From positions 310,001 through 374,000 of the forward strand of contig CAWIHS010000002.1 in the NCBI GenBank assembly GCA_963836005.1: a DNA stretch of 64,000 nt. The letters run 5' to 3'. Made by a program: the position numbers and the translations under genes. Below, piece by piece: positions 52,450 to 60,826 of this stretch. Source of the DNA: CAWIHS01 sp963836005. Lineage in GTDB: Bacteria > Pseudomonadota > Gammaproteobacteria > GRL18. Below the pieces are notes generated by a model. It did no database searches. It saw only the letters and a list, made by a program, of their open reading frames with translations, and was not told where the DNA came from. Positions within the stretch are counted from its first letter, which is position 1. Every line of letters starts with the position of its first letter.

Positions 52450-52785
52450 AAAAGAATTCAATTCTTAAATTTAGTCATAAATAATATCACTCTTACAGGT
52501 TTAGAAAATTCAGTAGCACACTTAATATAGAGCGCCATGTTTTGCTTATTATCAATATCTAAAAAAGAATTTTTATTAACGGAAATGGAATGCATGGCCA
52601 GATGAAAACCATGATGATAAAACGTGCGCTATTGAACGAGCTCAAGATGAAATTGATTCCAGAAAGTCTGAAAATAGAAAACTTCGTGAATAGTGAACTA
52701 AGGTTATATAACTGCATTCTGTTAACTTATCCTGAACCTGAGATAATATCGCTCATATTCAGCACTAACTTCAGGTTAATTTATC
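52450..52785. other. AT-rich gap with a possible coding scrap
   Basis: No intact gene is seen. From about 52584, one plus-strand frame reads a charged, helix-like tail of about 33 codons (ending ERAQDEIDSRKSENRKLRE) before a stop; it could be a remnant of a lost gene. The remainder is AT-rich spacer behind the soxYZ pseudogene. Confidence 0.35.
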
Positions 52786-53437
52786 TTACTTTACAATTAC
52801 ATCAGCAGAAGCAGTCTCTCCTTTATTATCTAAAAATGAAAGCTCCAAAGTTTATCCCTCAGATATTCCTTTAAGGTTAAAGGCTACAAATGGATGTTTA
52901 GACACCCCTGGTCCCCACTGAGAACTAAAAAGCACATCAACCTTTCGTTCACAGAGCACTTCTGTGATATGATGAGCTGGAATTGTCATACCAGTCACTT
53001 TAATATTCTTTTTTGTCATATAAAGTTGATCACCTGCATTAACCATGGCAATAACATTTGAATTTTCAGCCATCCTGACACGAATGAAGACATGATTATC
53101 ATGTGTGTTGAGTTAACTGAAAAGTGGCAATAAGCGGGATGGGATTTTTTCTAAGTAAAGACGGATAGAGTCTGCATTATAAATATCTGTAGAAATTTTT
53201 ATCGGTACAACAGTAGCATTTTCAGCAATCTCTTTGGCCTCAATGTAAATGCGATCAGAGGCAGTAGCAGGCGCTGTATCACCCAAAGCGGCATTCGCTG
53301 ACGCCATGTTTCTCGGCCCGAAAAGCTTCCTTATTCCATGCACCCAGCAATTTCATCGGAATCAAGAAGGTGCTACTAGCTAACACCTTGAATACGCATG
53401 ATATTAAACTTCCTTTCAGAAAAATTGTGCGTTTCAT
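52786..53437 (-). pseudogene. soxYZ: Degraded soxYZ fusion
   Basis: Starting from ATG 53437, the pieces read in order as SoxY then SoxZ. A twin-arginine-like SoxY start (MKRTIFLKGSLISC) leads to GAWNKEAFRA. After a frameshift near 53300 comes ASDRIYIEAKEIAENATVVP. After another break comes RMAENSNVIAMV...KKNIKVT (SoxY end), running straight into IPAHHITEVL and QWGPGVSKHPFVAFNLKG (SoxZ). After an in-frame TAA comes LELSFLDNKGETASADVI to a final stop at 52786. The SoxY swinging arm GGCGG and the first part of SoxZ are deleted. SoxYZ carries thiosulfate-derived sulfur in the periplasm; this copy cannot. Confidence 0.85.
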
Positions 53438-53546
53438 AACATTCTCCTGTATCACTACAAGTACAGTAAATAAACAGACTTACTAAATATTTCTTACCAT
53501 CGATTTATACCACAATAATAAAGATTCTACTTTATCGTTATTTTAT

Positions 53547-53576
53547 GGAATAAAATGATGCCTTATTACGTCTATA
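53547..53576 (+). promoter_or_regulatory. ECF-type promoter, site 3 (short secreted DsrE gene)
   Basis: GGAATAA (53547-53553), 15 nt, CGTCTATA (53569-53576), about 70 nt before the ATG at 53646. The flanks also resemble site 1 (TTTATGG before the -35, ATTA before the -10). Confidence 0.8.
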
Positions 53577-53645
53577 AAATAACGTTGGCTATCCACATTA
53601 ACCAGATAGTCGTTAGCTATAAATAAAAAATTCCAGGAGAATAGA

Positions 53646-54131
53646 ATGTCAAATTTAAAATCCAAGCTTTTTATGCTGCTTTTTTCTTGCATTGCCCTGT
53701 TTGCAGCAAACCTGGCCAGTGCAGATGATCGCTATGCAAAACAAAAAGTGGTTTATCATGTGAACTATGATAACCCAAAAGCTCAGGCAGGGGCTTTACG
53801 CAATATTCAGAATCATATCAATGCAGTCGGCACCGAGAATCTTGATTTAATAGTGGTAATGCATGGTAATGGACTGTCACTATTGCTGGAGCCCGATGCG
53901 TTGCAAAATACCAAACTTAAATTTGCCAACGCCACTGATGACATGCAGGCAAGGATCAGTGGACTTAAAGATCAGGGAGTTAATTTTAATGTCTGCGCTA
54001 ATACTTTAAAAGGCAAGCAGATCAGTTACGAAAATGATCTATATGATGTGGATAAAGCCGATATTGTTCCCAGCGGGGTAGCAGAACTGGCACGTTTGCA
54101 AGCTATGGGATACACCTACATTAAGCCTTGA
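53646..54131 (+). CDS. Secreted DsrE-like protein, short form
   Basis: The 161-residue protein has a signal peptide (residues 1-26, ending NLASADD). The DsrE-like domain reads QKVVYHVNYDNPKAQAGALR, IQNHINAVGTENLDLIVVMH, GNGLSLLLEPDAL, LKDQGVNFNVCANTLKG (Cys117) and ends LQAMGYTYIKP. Periplasmic DsrE-type proteins of this kind occur near sulfur-oxidation genes. The single conserved Cys is a likely sulfur carrier. The gene has an AGGAGA ribosome site and an ECF-type promoter shared with the sigma gene. Confidence 0.88.
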   Translation: MSNLKSKLFMLLFSCIALFAANLASADDRYAKQKVVYHVNYDNPKAQAGALRNIQNHINAVGTENLDLIVVMHGNGLSLLLEPDALQNTKLKFANATDDMQARISGLKDQGVNFNVCANTLKGKQISYENDLYDVDKADIVPSGVAELARLQAMGYTYIKP

Positions 54132-54145
54132 ATTTCGACTGTGCT

Positions 54146-54802
54146 TTAGGCCCTGTTACTGCTCTCACCTGAGATAACGGCTGCACCAATTAAATGTGCC
54201 AGCCGCAGGGCTTCGGGGACATGTCCAGTATCAGTTAATTGCTGCAGGACATGCGCCGCAACTTCAGCGCGGCAGCCCCTGACCTGGTAACAAAAGCCAC
54301 CACCCTCATAAATTGTGCCTGCACGGGTTATTAACTGATTACGCTGCGAGTAATCATTAAAATTTTTTAACGCCTTCTTCACTGCCTGTATATCTGGATA
54401 TTTACGCATCACTGCAACACACGGACGCTTCAATACTCCCGACAGTTGCGACAAGTCAATAATATTGAATCCGCCGAAGGCAATACCATCTATAAGCACT
54501 ATGTTGATCTGTTCATAAAACTTGCTGGTTTGTAGCAGATTAACTAAAACCCTCGTTGCATCAGTTCCATCCTTGCTTACTTCCCCCCAAAGCATCCCTT
54601 CAAAACGCGTGTCTGAACAAACTACACCCACAATCTTCACAGGACTGCCTGATGCCCTTTCAAAGGGTGCATCATCAAAACCGATAACACGTATCTTCTT
54701 TTTTAATCTATATAACTCTTCCAGTGAACGCACTAATATTTCCTGCAGCAGCCAGCCCCGTGATAAGTCTCCAAAATTATACTCATCATGGGCTTGCCTC
54801 AT
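54146..54802 (-). CDS. DUF99 (UPF0215) protein, endonuclease V-like fold
   Basis: The 218-residue protein has KIRVIGFDDAPFERASGSPV near residue 36, VKIVGVVCSDTRFEGMLWGE, VNIVLIDGIAFGGFNIIDL (shown in part) and RPCVAVMRKYPDIQAVKKAL. These match DUF99, which is common in archaea and rarer in bacteria and related in fold to endonuclease V. Conserved Asp residues in FDDAPF and LIDGI could bind metal. Family members usually begin close to the RVIGFDD strand, so the first 30 residues may be non-native or the true start may be later. Its taxonomic pattern makes transfer plausible. Confidence 0.8.
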   Translation of the reverse strand: MRQAHDEYNFGDLSRGWLLQEILVRSLEELYRLKKKIRVIGFDDAPFERASGSPVKIVGVVCSDTRFEGMLWGEVSKDGTDATRVLVNLLQTSKFYEQINIVLIDGIAFGGFNIIDLSQLSGVLKRPCVAVMRKYPDIQAVKKALKNFNDYSQRNQLITRAGTIYEGGGFCYQVRGCRAEVAAHVLQQLTDTGHVPEALRLAHLIGAAVISGESSNRA

Positions 54803-54920
54803 AAAGTGGGAAAGAAAAACACCACAACGATTATGCTAACAAAAGCCTGTAAAAGTTGGCAGAGTATTAGTTATAATTTTAAAGTGCGCATGATTGTGAT
54901 ACTGCATATCAATAATTTTT

Positions 54921-55033
54921 GTAACTATTCCGCGTAATTTTGAAAACGTCCTTGACACCAGCAATTATCTGCCTTACGCAAACACCTGATATCAAAAACT
55001 TACGTATAAATCTAAAATACGCTGAATAGTTAC
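54921..55033. mobile_element. IS66-type miniature element, 113 bp, with 8-bp target duplication
   Basis: The ends GTAACTATTC and GAATAGTTAC are perfect inverted repeats, extended with few mismatches to about 18 bp (CGCGTAATTTT against AAAATACGC). TAATTTTT directly flanks both sides (54913-54920 and 55034-55041), an exact 8-bp target duplication. This is the simplest copy of the family; the one at 4645-4967 is the same element with an inserted block. It has no open frame and needs a transposase in trans. Confidence 0.88.
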
Positions 55034-55123
55034 TAATTTTTTACTCTACTTGCTTTTTTGCTATATGATGGAGTGAAGTTCAGGGTTACAAATTAATAAA
55101 AGCATACTATGACTACAAATATA

Positions 55124-55279
55124 GTAACTTCTCAATAAGTTCGTGCAAGATCCCCTCCTCCTATCAGGGGGAGGGTTAGGGTGGGGGTTAAGTGCTTGAT
55201 TACACACACTACCACCATCCTGGCCTTCCCCCTGATAGGGGGAAGGAACTTAAACTGCACGAACTTATTGAAAAGTTAC
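55124..55279. mobile_element. Second type of GTAAC-end miniature element with 8-bp target duplication
   Basis: GTAACTTCTCAATAAGTTCG (with TGCA following) at the left is matched inverted at the right (TGCA then CGAACTTATTGAAAAGTTAC), 24 bp with one mismatch. CAAATATA occurs exactly on both sides (55116-55123 and 55280-55287). Just inside each end is a CCTATCAGGGGGA-like segment. The centre is GC-rich and has no gene. It lies 20 bp before the mtfA start and may affect its expression. Confidence 0.9.
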
Positions 55280-55298
55280 CAAATATATCCCTAATCAT

Positions 55299-56087
55299 TT
55301 GAATATGTTAAAAAAATTTCTGTTCAGAAGAATACTCCGAAAGCATGCAATAGCTTATACTCAATGGCATGAAATCACTGCCAGGATACCCCTATTACAA
55401 TATCTGTCCAGTACAGAAAAAGCGCGATTACGTGTACTAAGCAGCCTGTTTTTATATAAAAAAACATTTTCCGCAGCAGGCAATCTGCTAATAACAGATA
55501 ACATGCGTATTACTGTGGCTTCCCAGGCGTGTTTACAAATACTTAAACTTGGCATAGAGGCATTTAACGGCTGGGTCGAGATAATAGTCTATCCGGGCGC
55601 ATTTAAAGTCAGGCATGATGTATACGGTTCTGATGGTCTGGTTCATCACGAAAATCGCATTCTGAGTGGCGAATCATGGCAACGTGGCCCACTAATATTG
55701 TCATGGGAAGATGTTCAGCGAGAAAGTTACCGTCCTTCTCCAGGACATAACGTCGTCATTCATGAATTTGCTCACAAGCTTGATATGCTTAATGGCCGTG
55801 CCAATGGTATGCCTCCACTGCATCCCAATATGCCTATCGAAACATGGACCCAGACATTGAGCCAGGCATATGAAATGTTGCAGCAGAAAATCAGCTATTT
55901 TGATCATAGCTATATCAATCCCTATGCAGGTACTGATCCTGCAGAATTTTTTGCAGTGATCAGTGAATATTTTTTTACTGCACCAGAAATCCTGGATCAA
56001 TACTGTCCGGAAGTCTATCAACAGCTGCAACAATACTATCGCCAGGATCCCCTGCAGCGTTATAGCCTGTCAGGCGTTAACCATTAA
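55299..56087 (+). CDS. mtfA: MtfA-family zinc metallopeptidase
   Basis: The 262-residue protein has the zinc motif NVVIHEFAHKLDMLNGRANG (HExxH) near residue 152, with a downstream Glu in TDPAEFFAVISEYFFT, and the N-terminal RILRKHAIAYTQWHEITARI region. In E. coli MtfA binds the repressor Mlc and has aminopeptidase activity. Substrates here are unknown. The upstream miniature element likely replaced or displaced the native promoter. Confidence 0.92.
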   Translation: MNMLKKFLFRRILRKHAIAYTQWHEITARIPLLQYLSSTEKARLRVLSSLFLYKKTFSAAGNLLITDNMRITVASQACLQILKLGIEAFNGWVEIIVYPGAFKVRHDVYGSDGLVHHENRILSGESWQRGPLILSWEDVQRESYRPSPGHNVVIHEFAHKLDMLNGRANGMPPLHPNMPIETWTQTLSQAYEMLQQKISYFDHSYINPYAGTDPAEFFAVISEYFFTAPEILDQYCPEVYQQLQQYYRQDPLQRYSLSGVNH

Positions 56088-56112
56088 ATTCATAATTCTG
56101 CTCTCAGGCTAA

Positions 56113-56658
56113 TCAATTGCAGGCAAACCGTGCCTCTGCTTGCTGAAACAATTTTTTTGTTTTTTCAACATCCCAGGGACGTTCGGTTAAAGTTTCATGA
56201 TCCCATTCACTTCTTGGTTCTGCCGGTGCAAAAAAGTCCCCGCCATAAACATGTATTGCACTGCTCATCTTGCCAATGGGGTTAAGTACAGAATGAATGA
56301 TGTCGCGCCCCAAAGTGGTGACATCACCAATCCCAAGAGACTTCGCTCCAGCAGCTTCTAAGGTCTTCTCTGTTCTACGCCAGAAAATATTATCTTCTCT
56401 GCCGGAATAAATGCCAATCACGGCAAACATCTGGTGATTGTGAGGCATCAAGCTCATGTAGGGAGCCCAGGAAAAATTGATAATCGTCAGCTCAGTTGAT
56501 CGATATAACGGTGTGATCCCGGCATGTTCCGGTTCACCCAGTTCTGACATGATGCCTTTACCATCTGATACTGCCTGGGTAACAACTTCACGAACAGCTT
56601 GCTGCCCCTCAGCAGCCGCAGTAATACAATTCTGTATAAATCGATGTTTATCAAACAT
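56113..56658 (-). CDS. Cysteine dioxygenase-like cupin protein
   Basis: The 181-residue protein shows the CDO-type cupin: SWAPYMSLMPHNHQMFAVIG (two His ligands), YSGREDNIFWRR, LGRDIIHSVLNPIG (third His) and SSAIHVYGGDFF. This family oxidises thiols such as cysteine or 3-mercaptopropionate to sulfinates with non-heme iron. The typical SPI-x-x-R and Cys-Tyr cross-link features cannot be confirmed, so the substrate is open. It fits the sulfur theme of the region. Convergent with mtfA. Confidence 0.8.
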   Translation of the reverse strand: MFDKHRFIQNCITAAAEGQQAVREVVTQAVSDGKGIMSELGEPEHAGITPLYRSTELTIINFSWAPYMSLMPHNHQMFAVIGIYSGREDNIFWRRTEKTLEAAGAKSLGIGDVTTLGRDIIHSVLNPIGKMSSAIHVYGGDFFAPAEPRSEWDHETLTERPWDVEKTKKLFQQAEARFACN

Positions 56659-56745
56659 AATTTTTCTCCCCCTTGCTCACATGCTTTAACATTATCCAGA
56701 GGGATACTGCATCAGCAATATTAGCCATGCTATGGTATTTTATTA

Positions 56746-57201
56746 TCACGAATTATTGACATACCTGGTCAAAATTTTATCCAGATGATCTGCAAATAAT
56801 TTTCGATCATTCTGGCTTAACGGCGGCGGACCTCCTGTGTTTATTCCGCTGGCTCGTAATGTATCCATAAAATCTCGTATATTCAGACGAGATTTTATAT
56901 TTTCAGCCGAATACAGTTCCCCTCGCGGACTGAGTGCAGCAGCATCCTTGGCAATCACCTCTGCGGCCAGAGGAATGTCACTGGTAATCACCAGATCACC
57001 GGCGTCTAGTCTTTTAACTATCTCATTGTCAGCCACATCAAAGCCTGATTTTACCTGTAGAAAGTTAATACACCCCGATTGCGGTACTTGCAGAAAATGA
57101 TTCGCGACCAGTGTTAAGGGCACCCTGGTGCGCTTTGCCGCTTTAAATAAAATTTCTTTAATTACCACCGGACAGGCATCTGCATCTACCCAGATTTTCA
57201 T
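56746..57201 (-). CDS. YaiI/YqxD family protein (DUF188, UPF0178)
   Basis: The 151-residue protein begins with KIWVDADACPVVIKEILFKA, the signature of the family. It continues with LTLVANHFLQVPQSG, GFDVADNEIVKRLDAGDLVI, TSDIPLAAEVIAKDAAALSP and the ending NTGGPPPLSQNDRKLFADHL. The acidic DADACP motif suggests a PIN-like nuclease fold, but activity is not established. Length is normal. Confidence 0.95.
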   Translation of the reverse strand: MKIWVDADACPVVIKEILFKAAKRTRVPLTLVANHFLQVPQSGCINFLQVKSGFDVADNEIVKRLDAGDLVITSDIPLAAEVIAKDAAALSPRGELYSAENIKSRLNIRDFMDTLRASGINTGGPPPLSQNDRKLFADHLDKILTRYVNNS

Positions 57202-57376
57202 GTTGATTCTCTGATATTGACAGTTAAGTTTCGTTTTATCATCTCTAATGTTGCGCCCAGCAATTGATACTCACCCTTGCCAGCATTTTTAAAGTCAGGT
57301 CCGAAGCATCATTCAACAGCCTCAATTTCACATGCTCAATTATTGGCAGTCAACTCTATGCTTGAAGTGATCTGAC

Positions 57377-57628
57377 TTAACCGATGATCAGCAAAGCGAG
57401 ATATGGAACCAGATTGAACACCAGAAAAAAAATTTTGAACAGGCCCATGAATGAATATATCAGCAGATTGAAATTTTCCCTGGTAATGGGAAACCATACA
57501 TTTTGAAGCCGATACACCCAATCCGGAGCCAGAAGAATGAAAATAGCCCAGAAAACCAGCAGGATTCCATTAAGAATGGTACACCACATAAAAAAAAGGG
57601 TTAACATCGGAATGTCCATATGATTCAC
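57377..57628 (-). CDS. Small membrane protein (DUF6868-like)
   Basis: The 83-residue product has two membrane helices (about 8-33 and 52-81) linked by a loop with WVYRLQNVWFPITRENFN. The pattern LTLFFMWCTILNGILLVFW and the loop resemble the small DUF6868 family of gammaproteobacteria, which has no known function. Real by composition; stands alone before the peroxiredoxin gene. Confidence 0.65.
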   Translation of the reverse strand: MNHMDIPMLTLFFMWCTILNGILLVFWAIFILLAPDWVYRLQNVWFPITRENFNLLIYSFMGLFKIFFLVFNLVPYLALLIIG

Positions 57629-57847
57629 TTTTAGCTAATATATACCCCATATAGTAGCATTTATCTTACCTGTACAGTATGGGTTTGACTTATTCACTGA
57701 ATCAAAAAAAATTTGCAGTTAGGGTGAAGCCCTCAGCGCCAACAAACCATCAATCTAATATATAGATTATTATATTCGATTTAATTTAATTTATTAATAA
57801 CACATTCTCTTTTAAACTCATCGCATCAATTCATTTAGGAGCACACC

Positions 57848-58576
57848 ATGTTAGAAAATAGAGAAGGTCAATCTGTACCCGTCGTCACTTTTAAAACCCG
57901 CCAGCACAATGATTGGGTAGATGTAAGCACTGAGACACTGTTCAGCGATAAAAAAGTCGTCCTTTTTGCTCTACCGGGCGCTTTTACTCCCACCTGTTCA
58001 TCTAGTCATTTACCCCGTTACAATGAGCTGTATCCGGTTTTCAGGCAAAACGGCATAGATGAAATTTACTGTCTGTCAGTGAATGACACTTTTGTAATGA
58101 ATGCCTGGCAGGACGATCAACGCGCAGAGAAAATCACCATGCTGCCCGACGGTAATGGAGAGTTTTCCAGAGGCATGGGTATGCTGGTAGATAAATCAGA
58201 GCTGGGTTTTGGTGAGCGCTCCTGGCGCTATGCCATGATAGTGGACAAGGGCGTCATAGAAAAAATGTTTATTGAACCTGAAGTGGAAGGCGATCCGTTT
58301 GGTGTTTCTGATGCGGACACCGTTTTGAAATACATTAATCCTGAAGCCAAACCGCTGCCTACAGTTACATTGATCACGCGTAAAGGCTGCCCTCATTGCA
58401 TACGGGCCAAGGATCTGCTGGCTGCGCATAATCTGGCCTATGAAGAAGTAGAACTGAGTCAAAATGTAACCAATCGCTCACTCACTGCTCTGAGTGGAGC
58501 CCACACTACACCACAGGTATTTATGGATGGCAAGTTGATAGGTACGGCAGATGATCTTGAAGCCTTTTTTAAATAG
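57848..58576 (+). CDS. Hybrid peroxiredoxin-glutaredoxin (Prx5-Grx)
   Basis: The 242-residue fusion has a Prx5-type peroxidase domain (1-165) with the peroxidatic Cys in FALPGAFTPTCSSSHLPRY. A glutaredoxin domain follows (about 170-242) with the active site RKGCPHCIRAKDLL. It reduces peroxides with glutathione, the Grx part recycling the peroxidase. A good ribosome site (AGGAG) precedes the ATG. Glutathione reductase is encoded next on the same strand, about 270 bp downstream, so the two make a complete peroxide-reducing route. Confidence 0.96.
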   Translation: MLENREGQSVPVVTFKTRQHNDWVDVSTETLFSDKKVVLFALPGAFTPTCSSSHLPRYNELYPVFRQNGIDEIYCLSVNDTFVMNAWQDDQRAEKITMLPDGNGEFSRGMGMLVDKSELGFGERSWRYAMIVDKGVIEKMFIEPEVEGDPFGVSDADTVLKYINPEAKPLPTVTLITRKGCPHCIRAKDLLAAHNLAYEEVELSQNVTNRSLTALSGAHTTPQVFMDGKLIGTADDLEAFFK

Positions 58577-58633
58577 TCTGCAGTCTATTCAGTTGCTGTT
58601 ATTTGCTTCTTGATAGTCAACGCCTACAGGATC

Positions 58634-58670
58634 AGCCCTTACCTGGCGGCACAATTGCCAGGTAAGGGCT
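58634..58670. repeat. Perfect 14-bp stem with 9-nt loop after the Prx-Grx gene
   Basis: AGCCCTTACCTGGC (58634-58647) and GCCAGGTAAGGGCT (58657-58670) flank GGCACAATT. It has no T-run on either side. It probably protects the 3' end of the peroxiredoxin mRNA or separates its expression from gor. Confidence 0.65.
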
Positions 58671-58849
58671 GCTACACTGTCAATTCTATAATTAGAGTAT
58701 GAAAACAACACTGGTTATAACTGATATACATTGATTTTCAGCAACCTCAGCATTTGCAATTTTAATTGCCAGAACGTTTCTGATAAGTTATTTTAGATTA
58801 CTATTCACAAATTTATGACACATTTTGTTCATTACAGGCAGGTTAAGCG

Positions 58850-60202
58850 ATGTCAAAACACTATGATTTAATTTCCATTGGCGCAGGCAGCGGCGGTCTA
58901 TCCGCAGCAGAAAGGGCGGCGCATTATGGTAAAAAATGCGCCGTTATTGAAAAAAATATGCTCGGCGGAACCTGTGTCAATATCGGCTGTGTGCCCAAGA
59001 AAGTCATGTGGAATGCAGCAAACCTGGCTCGAGCAATTGATGATGCCGGAGATTATGGTTTTGATATCAGCAATAACGGCTTTAACTGGAGCAAACTGGT
59101 AGCACAGAGGGAAAACTATATCGGCGGCATTATTGACTGGTATGATTCTTACCTGGCTGATTCCAATATTGATTATATTGAGGGTACAGCCCGCTTCGTG
59201 GATAATAAAACACTTGATGTAGACGGTGAACAGTATACGGCTGATCACATCGTCGTCGCCCCCGGCGGTTACCCCACGATACCTGATGTGCCCGGTGCGG
59301 AACTGGGTATGACCTCCGATGGTTTTTTTGAGCTTGAAACTCAGCCTGAGCATATCGCCATAGTTGGCTCGGGATATATCGCCGTTGAACTGGCCGGCCT
59401 GATGAGCAGCCTGGGCAGCCAGGTAACACTGTTGATCCGTAAGGGCCATGTGCTGGGCAATATGGACGCTATGCTTTCTGACACTTTGGCACGGACGCTA
59501 CAGGACGACGACAATATTGTACTGCTGAGCACGACTGAAGTTGAGAAAGTCGAAAAAAATGCACAGGGTTCACTGACCCTGCATTGTAATAAAAACCAGC
59601 AGGTCAATAGCGTAGATGCCTTGGTCTGGGCTATCGGCCGCTCACCCAATACAGCTGATCTCAATCTCGAAGCTGCCGGTGTATATATCGATGAACGTGG
59701 TTTTATACCCAGCGACGAATATGAACAAACTAATGTCCAGGGCATTTATTCTCTCGGTGATGTCAACGGCAAGGCGGCCCTGACGCCTGTGGCCATCGCG
59801 GCAGCCAGACGTCTGTCTGATCGCCTGTTTAATAATATGCCTGATCGCAAGCTGGAGTATAACAATATCGCAACAGTCGTCTTCAGTCATCCACCCATCG
59901 CAACCATTGGTTTAAGTGAAAATGAGGCTCGAAAAAAGCATGGCGACGCCGTAAAAATTTACAGCACACAATTTACTTCCATGAGTCATGCCTTTACCCG
60001 GCATAAAGTGCCTACTGCCATGAAACTGGTCTGCATCGGCGCCGATGAAAAAATTACCGGCTGTCACGTGATAGGACCTGGAGCGGATGAAATGATGCAG
60101 GGTTTTGCGGTAGCCATCAAAATGGGTGCGACCAAGGAGGATTTTGATAATACTGTAGCAATTCATCCCTGCAGTGCTGAAGAACTGGTTACCATGCGCT
60201 GA
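58850..60202 (+). CDS. gor: Glutathione-disulfide reductase
   Basis: The 450-residue flavoenzyme has FAD binding GAGSGGLSAAERAAHYGKK, the redox-active disulfide GGTCVNIGCVPKKVMW, the NADP domain AIVGSGYIAVELAGLMSSLG, the second FAD motif IYSLGDVNGKAALTPVAIAA and the C-terminal dimer His-Glu pair in VAIHPCSAEELVTMR. It regenerates glutathione from its disulfide with NADPH. Its stop overlaps the start of the next gene by one base (TGATG). Confidence 0.96.
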   Translation: MSKHYDLISIGAGSGGLSAAERAAHYGKKCAVIEKNMLGGTCVNIGCVPKKVMWNAANLARAIDDAGDYGFDISNNGFNWSKLVAQRENYIGGIIDWYDSYLADSNIDYIEGTARFVDNKTLDVDGEQYTADHIVVAPGGYPTIPDVPGAELGMTSDGFFELETQPEHIAIVGSGYIAVELAGLMSSLGSQVTLLIRKGHVLGNMDAMLSDTLARTLQDDDNIVLLSTTEVEKVEKNAQGSLTLHCNKNQQVNSVDALVWAIGRSPNTADLNLEAAGVYIDERGFIPSDEYEQTNVQGIYSLGDVNGKAALTPVAIAAARRLSDRLFNNMPDRKLEYNNIATVVFSHPPIATIGLSENEARKKHGDAVKIYSTQFTSMSHAFTRHKVPTAMKLVCIGADEKITGCHVIGPGADEMMQGFAVAIKMGATKEDFDNTVAIHPCSAEELVTMR

Positions 60203-60744
60203 TGGCAATCAGGGCTTTTGGTAAGCATCAACCGCAGATTGGCAATGATACGTACATCGATGAATCTGCACAGGTCATAGGTCAGGTAGAGATTGGCAAT
60301 GACAGCTCTATCTGGCCTAATACCAGTATTCGCGGCGATGTTAACTGGATTAAAATTGGAGATGCAACCAATATTCAGGATGGCAGCGTCCTGCATGTAA
60401 CTCATGCCCGGCAAGCACAGGGGCACAGAGATCAGGCCGAGAAGGGCTTTTCTCTGACTATCGGTAATTATGTCACTGTAGGCCACAAGGTTATGCTTCA
60501 TGGCTGCACTATCGATGATTTTTGTCTTATCGGCATGGGTGCAGTCGTCATGGATGGTGCCGTCATTGAAAAAAATGTCTTTCTCGGAGCTGGCAGCCTG
60601 GTACCCCCCGGTAAAATACTGCAGAGCGGATTTCTATATCTGGGCAGTCCTGCAAGAAAAATCAGGCAGCTGCAGGATGATGAAATCGCAAATTTTCGCT
60701 ATTCAGCAAAACAATATATCAAGCTTAAAAACCAATATTTATAA
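60202..60744 (+). CDS. Gamma-carbonic anhydrase-family protein (YrdA-like)
   Basis: The 180-residue left-handed beta-helix protein has hexapeptide repeats: YIDESAQVIGQVEIGNDSSI, WPNTSIRGDVNWIKIGDATN, IQDGSVLHVTH, the zinc His residues in VTVGHKVMLHGC, and DFCLIGMGAVVMDGAVIEKN. E. coli YrdA is the closest well-known relative; activity as carbonic anhydrase is uncertain. The ATG at 60202 overlaps the gor stop. Confidence 0.93.
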   Translation: MAIRAFGKHQPQIGNDTYIDESAQVIGQVEIGNDSSIWPNTSIRGDVNWIKIGDATNIQDGSVLHVTHARQAQGHRDQAEKGFSLTIGNYVTVGHKVMLHGCTIDDFCLIGMGAVVMDGAVIEKNVFLGAGSLVPPGKILQSGFLYLGSPARKIRQLQDDEIANFRYSAKQYIKLKNQYL

Positions 60745-60826
60745 TGTTCCTGCCTGAAATTCTTATCCATGATCCTTTCCGCTACAGATAAACGCGGTAT
60801 CATTGCCTATCCACCCTGGAAAAATT

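Noticed and set aside
52590..52874. Plus-strand 94-codon open frame
   Set aside because: Its second half is antisense to the SoxZ part of the pseudogene, and the first half lacks any recognisable pattern.
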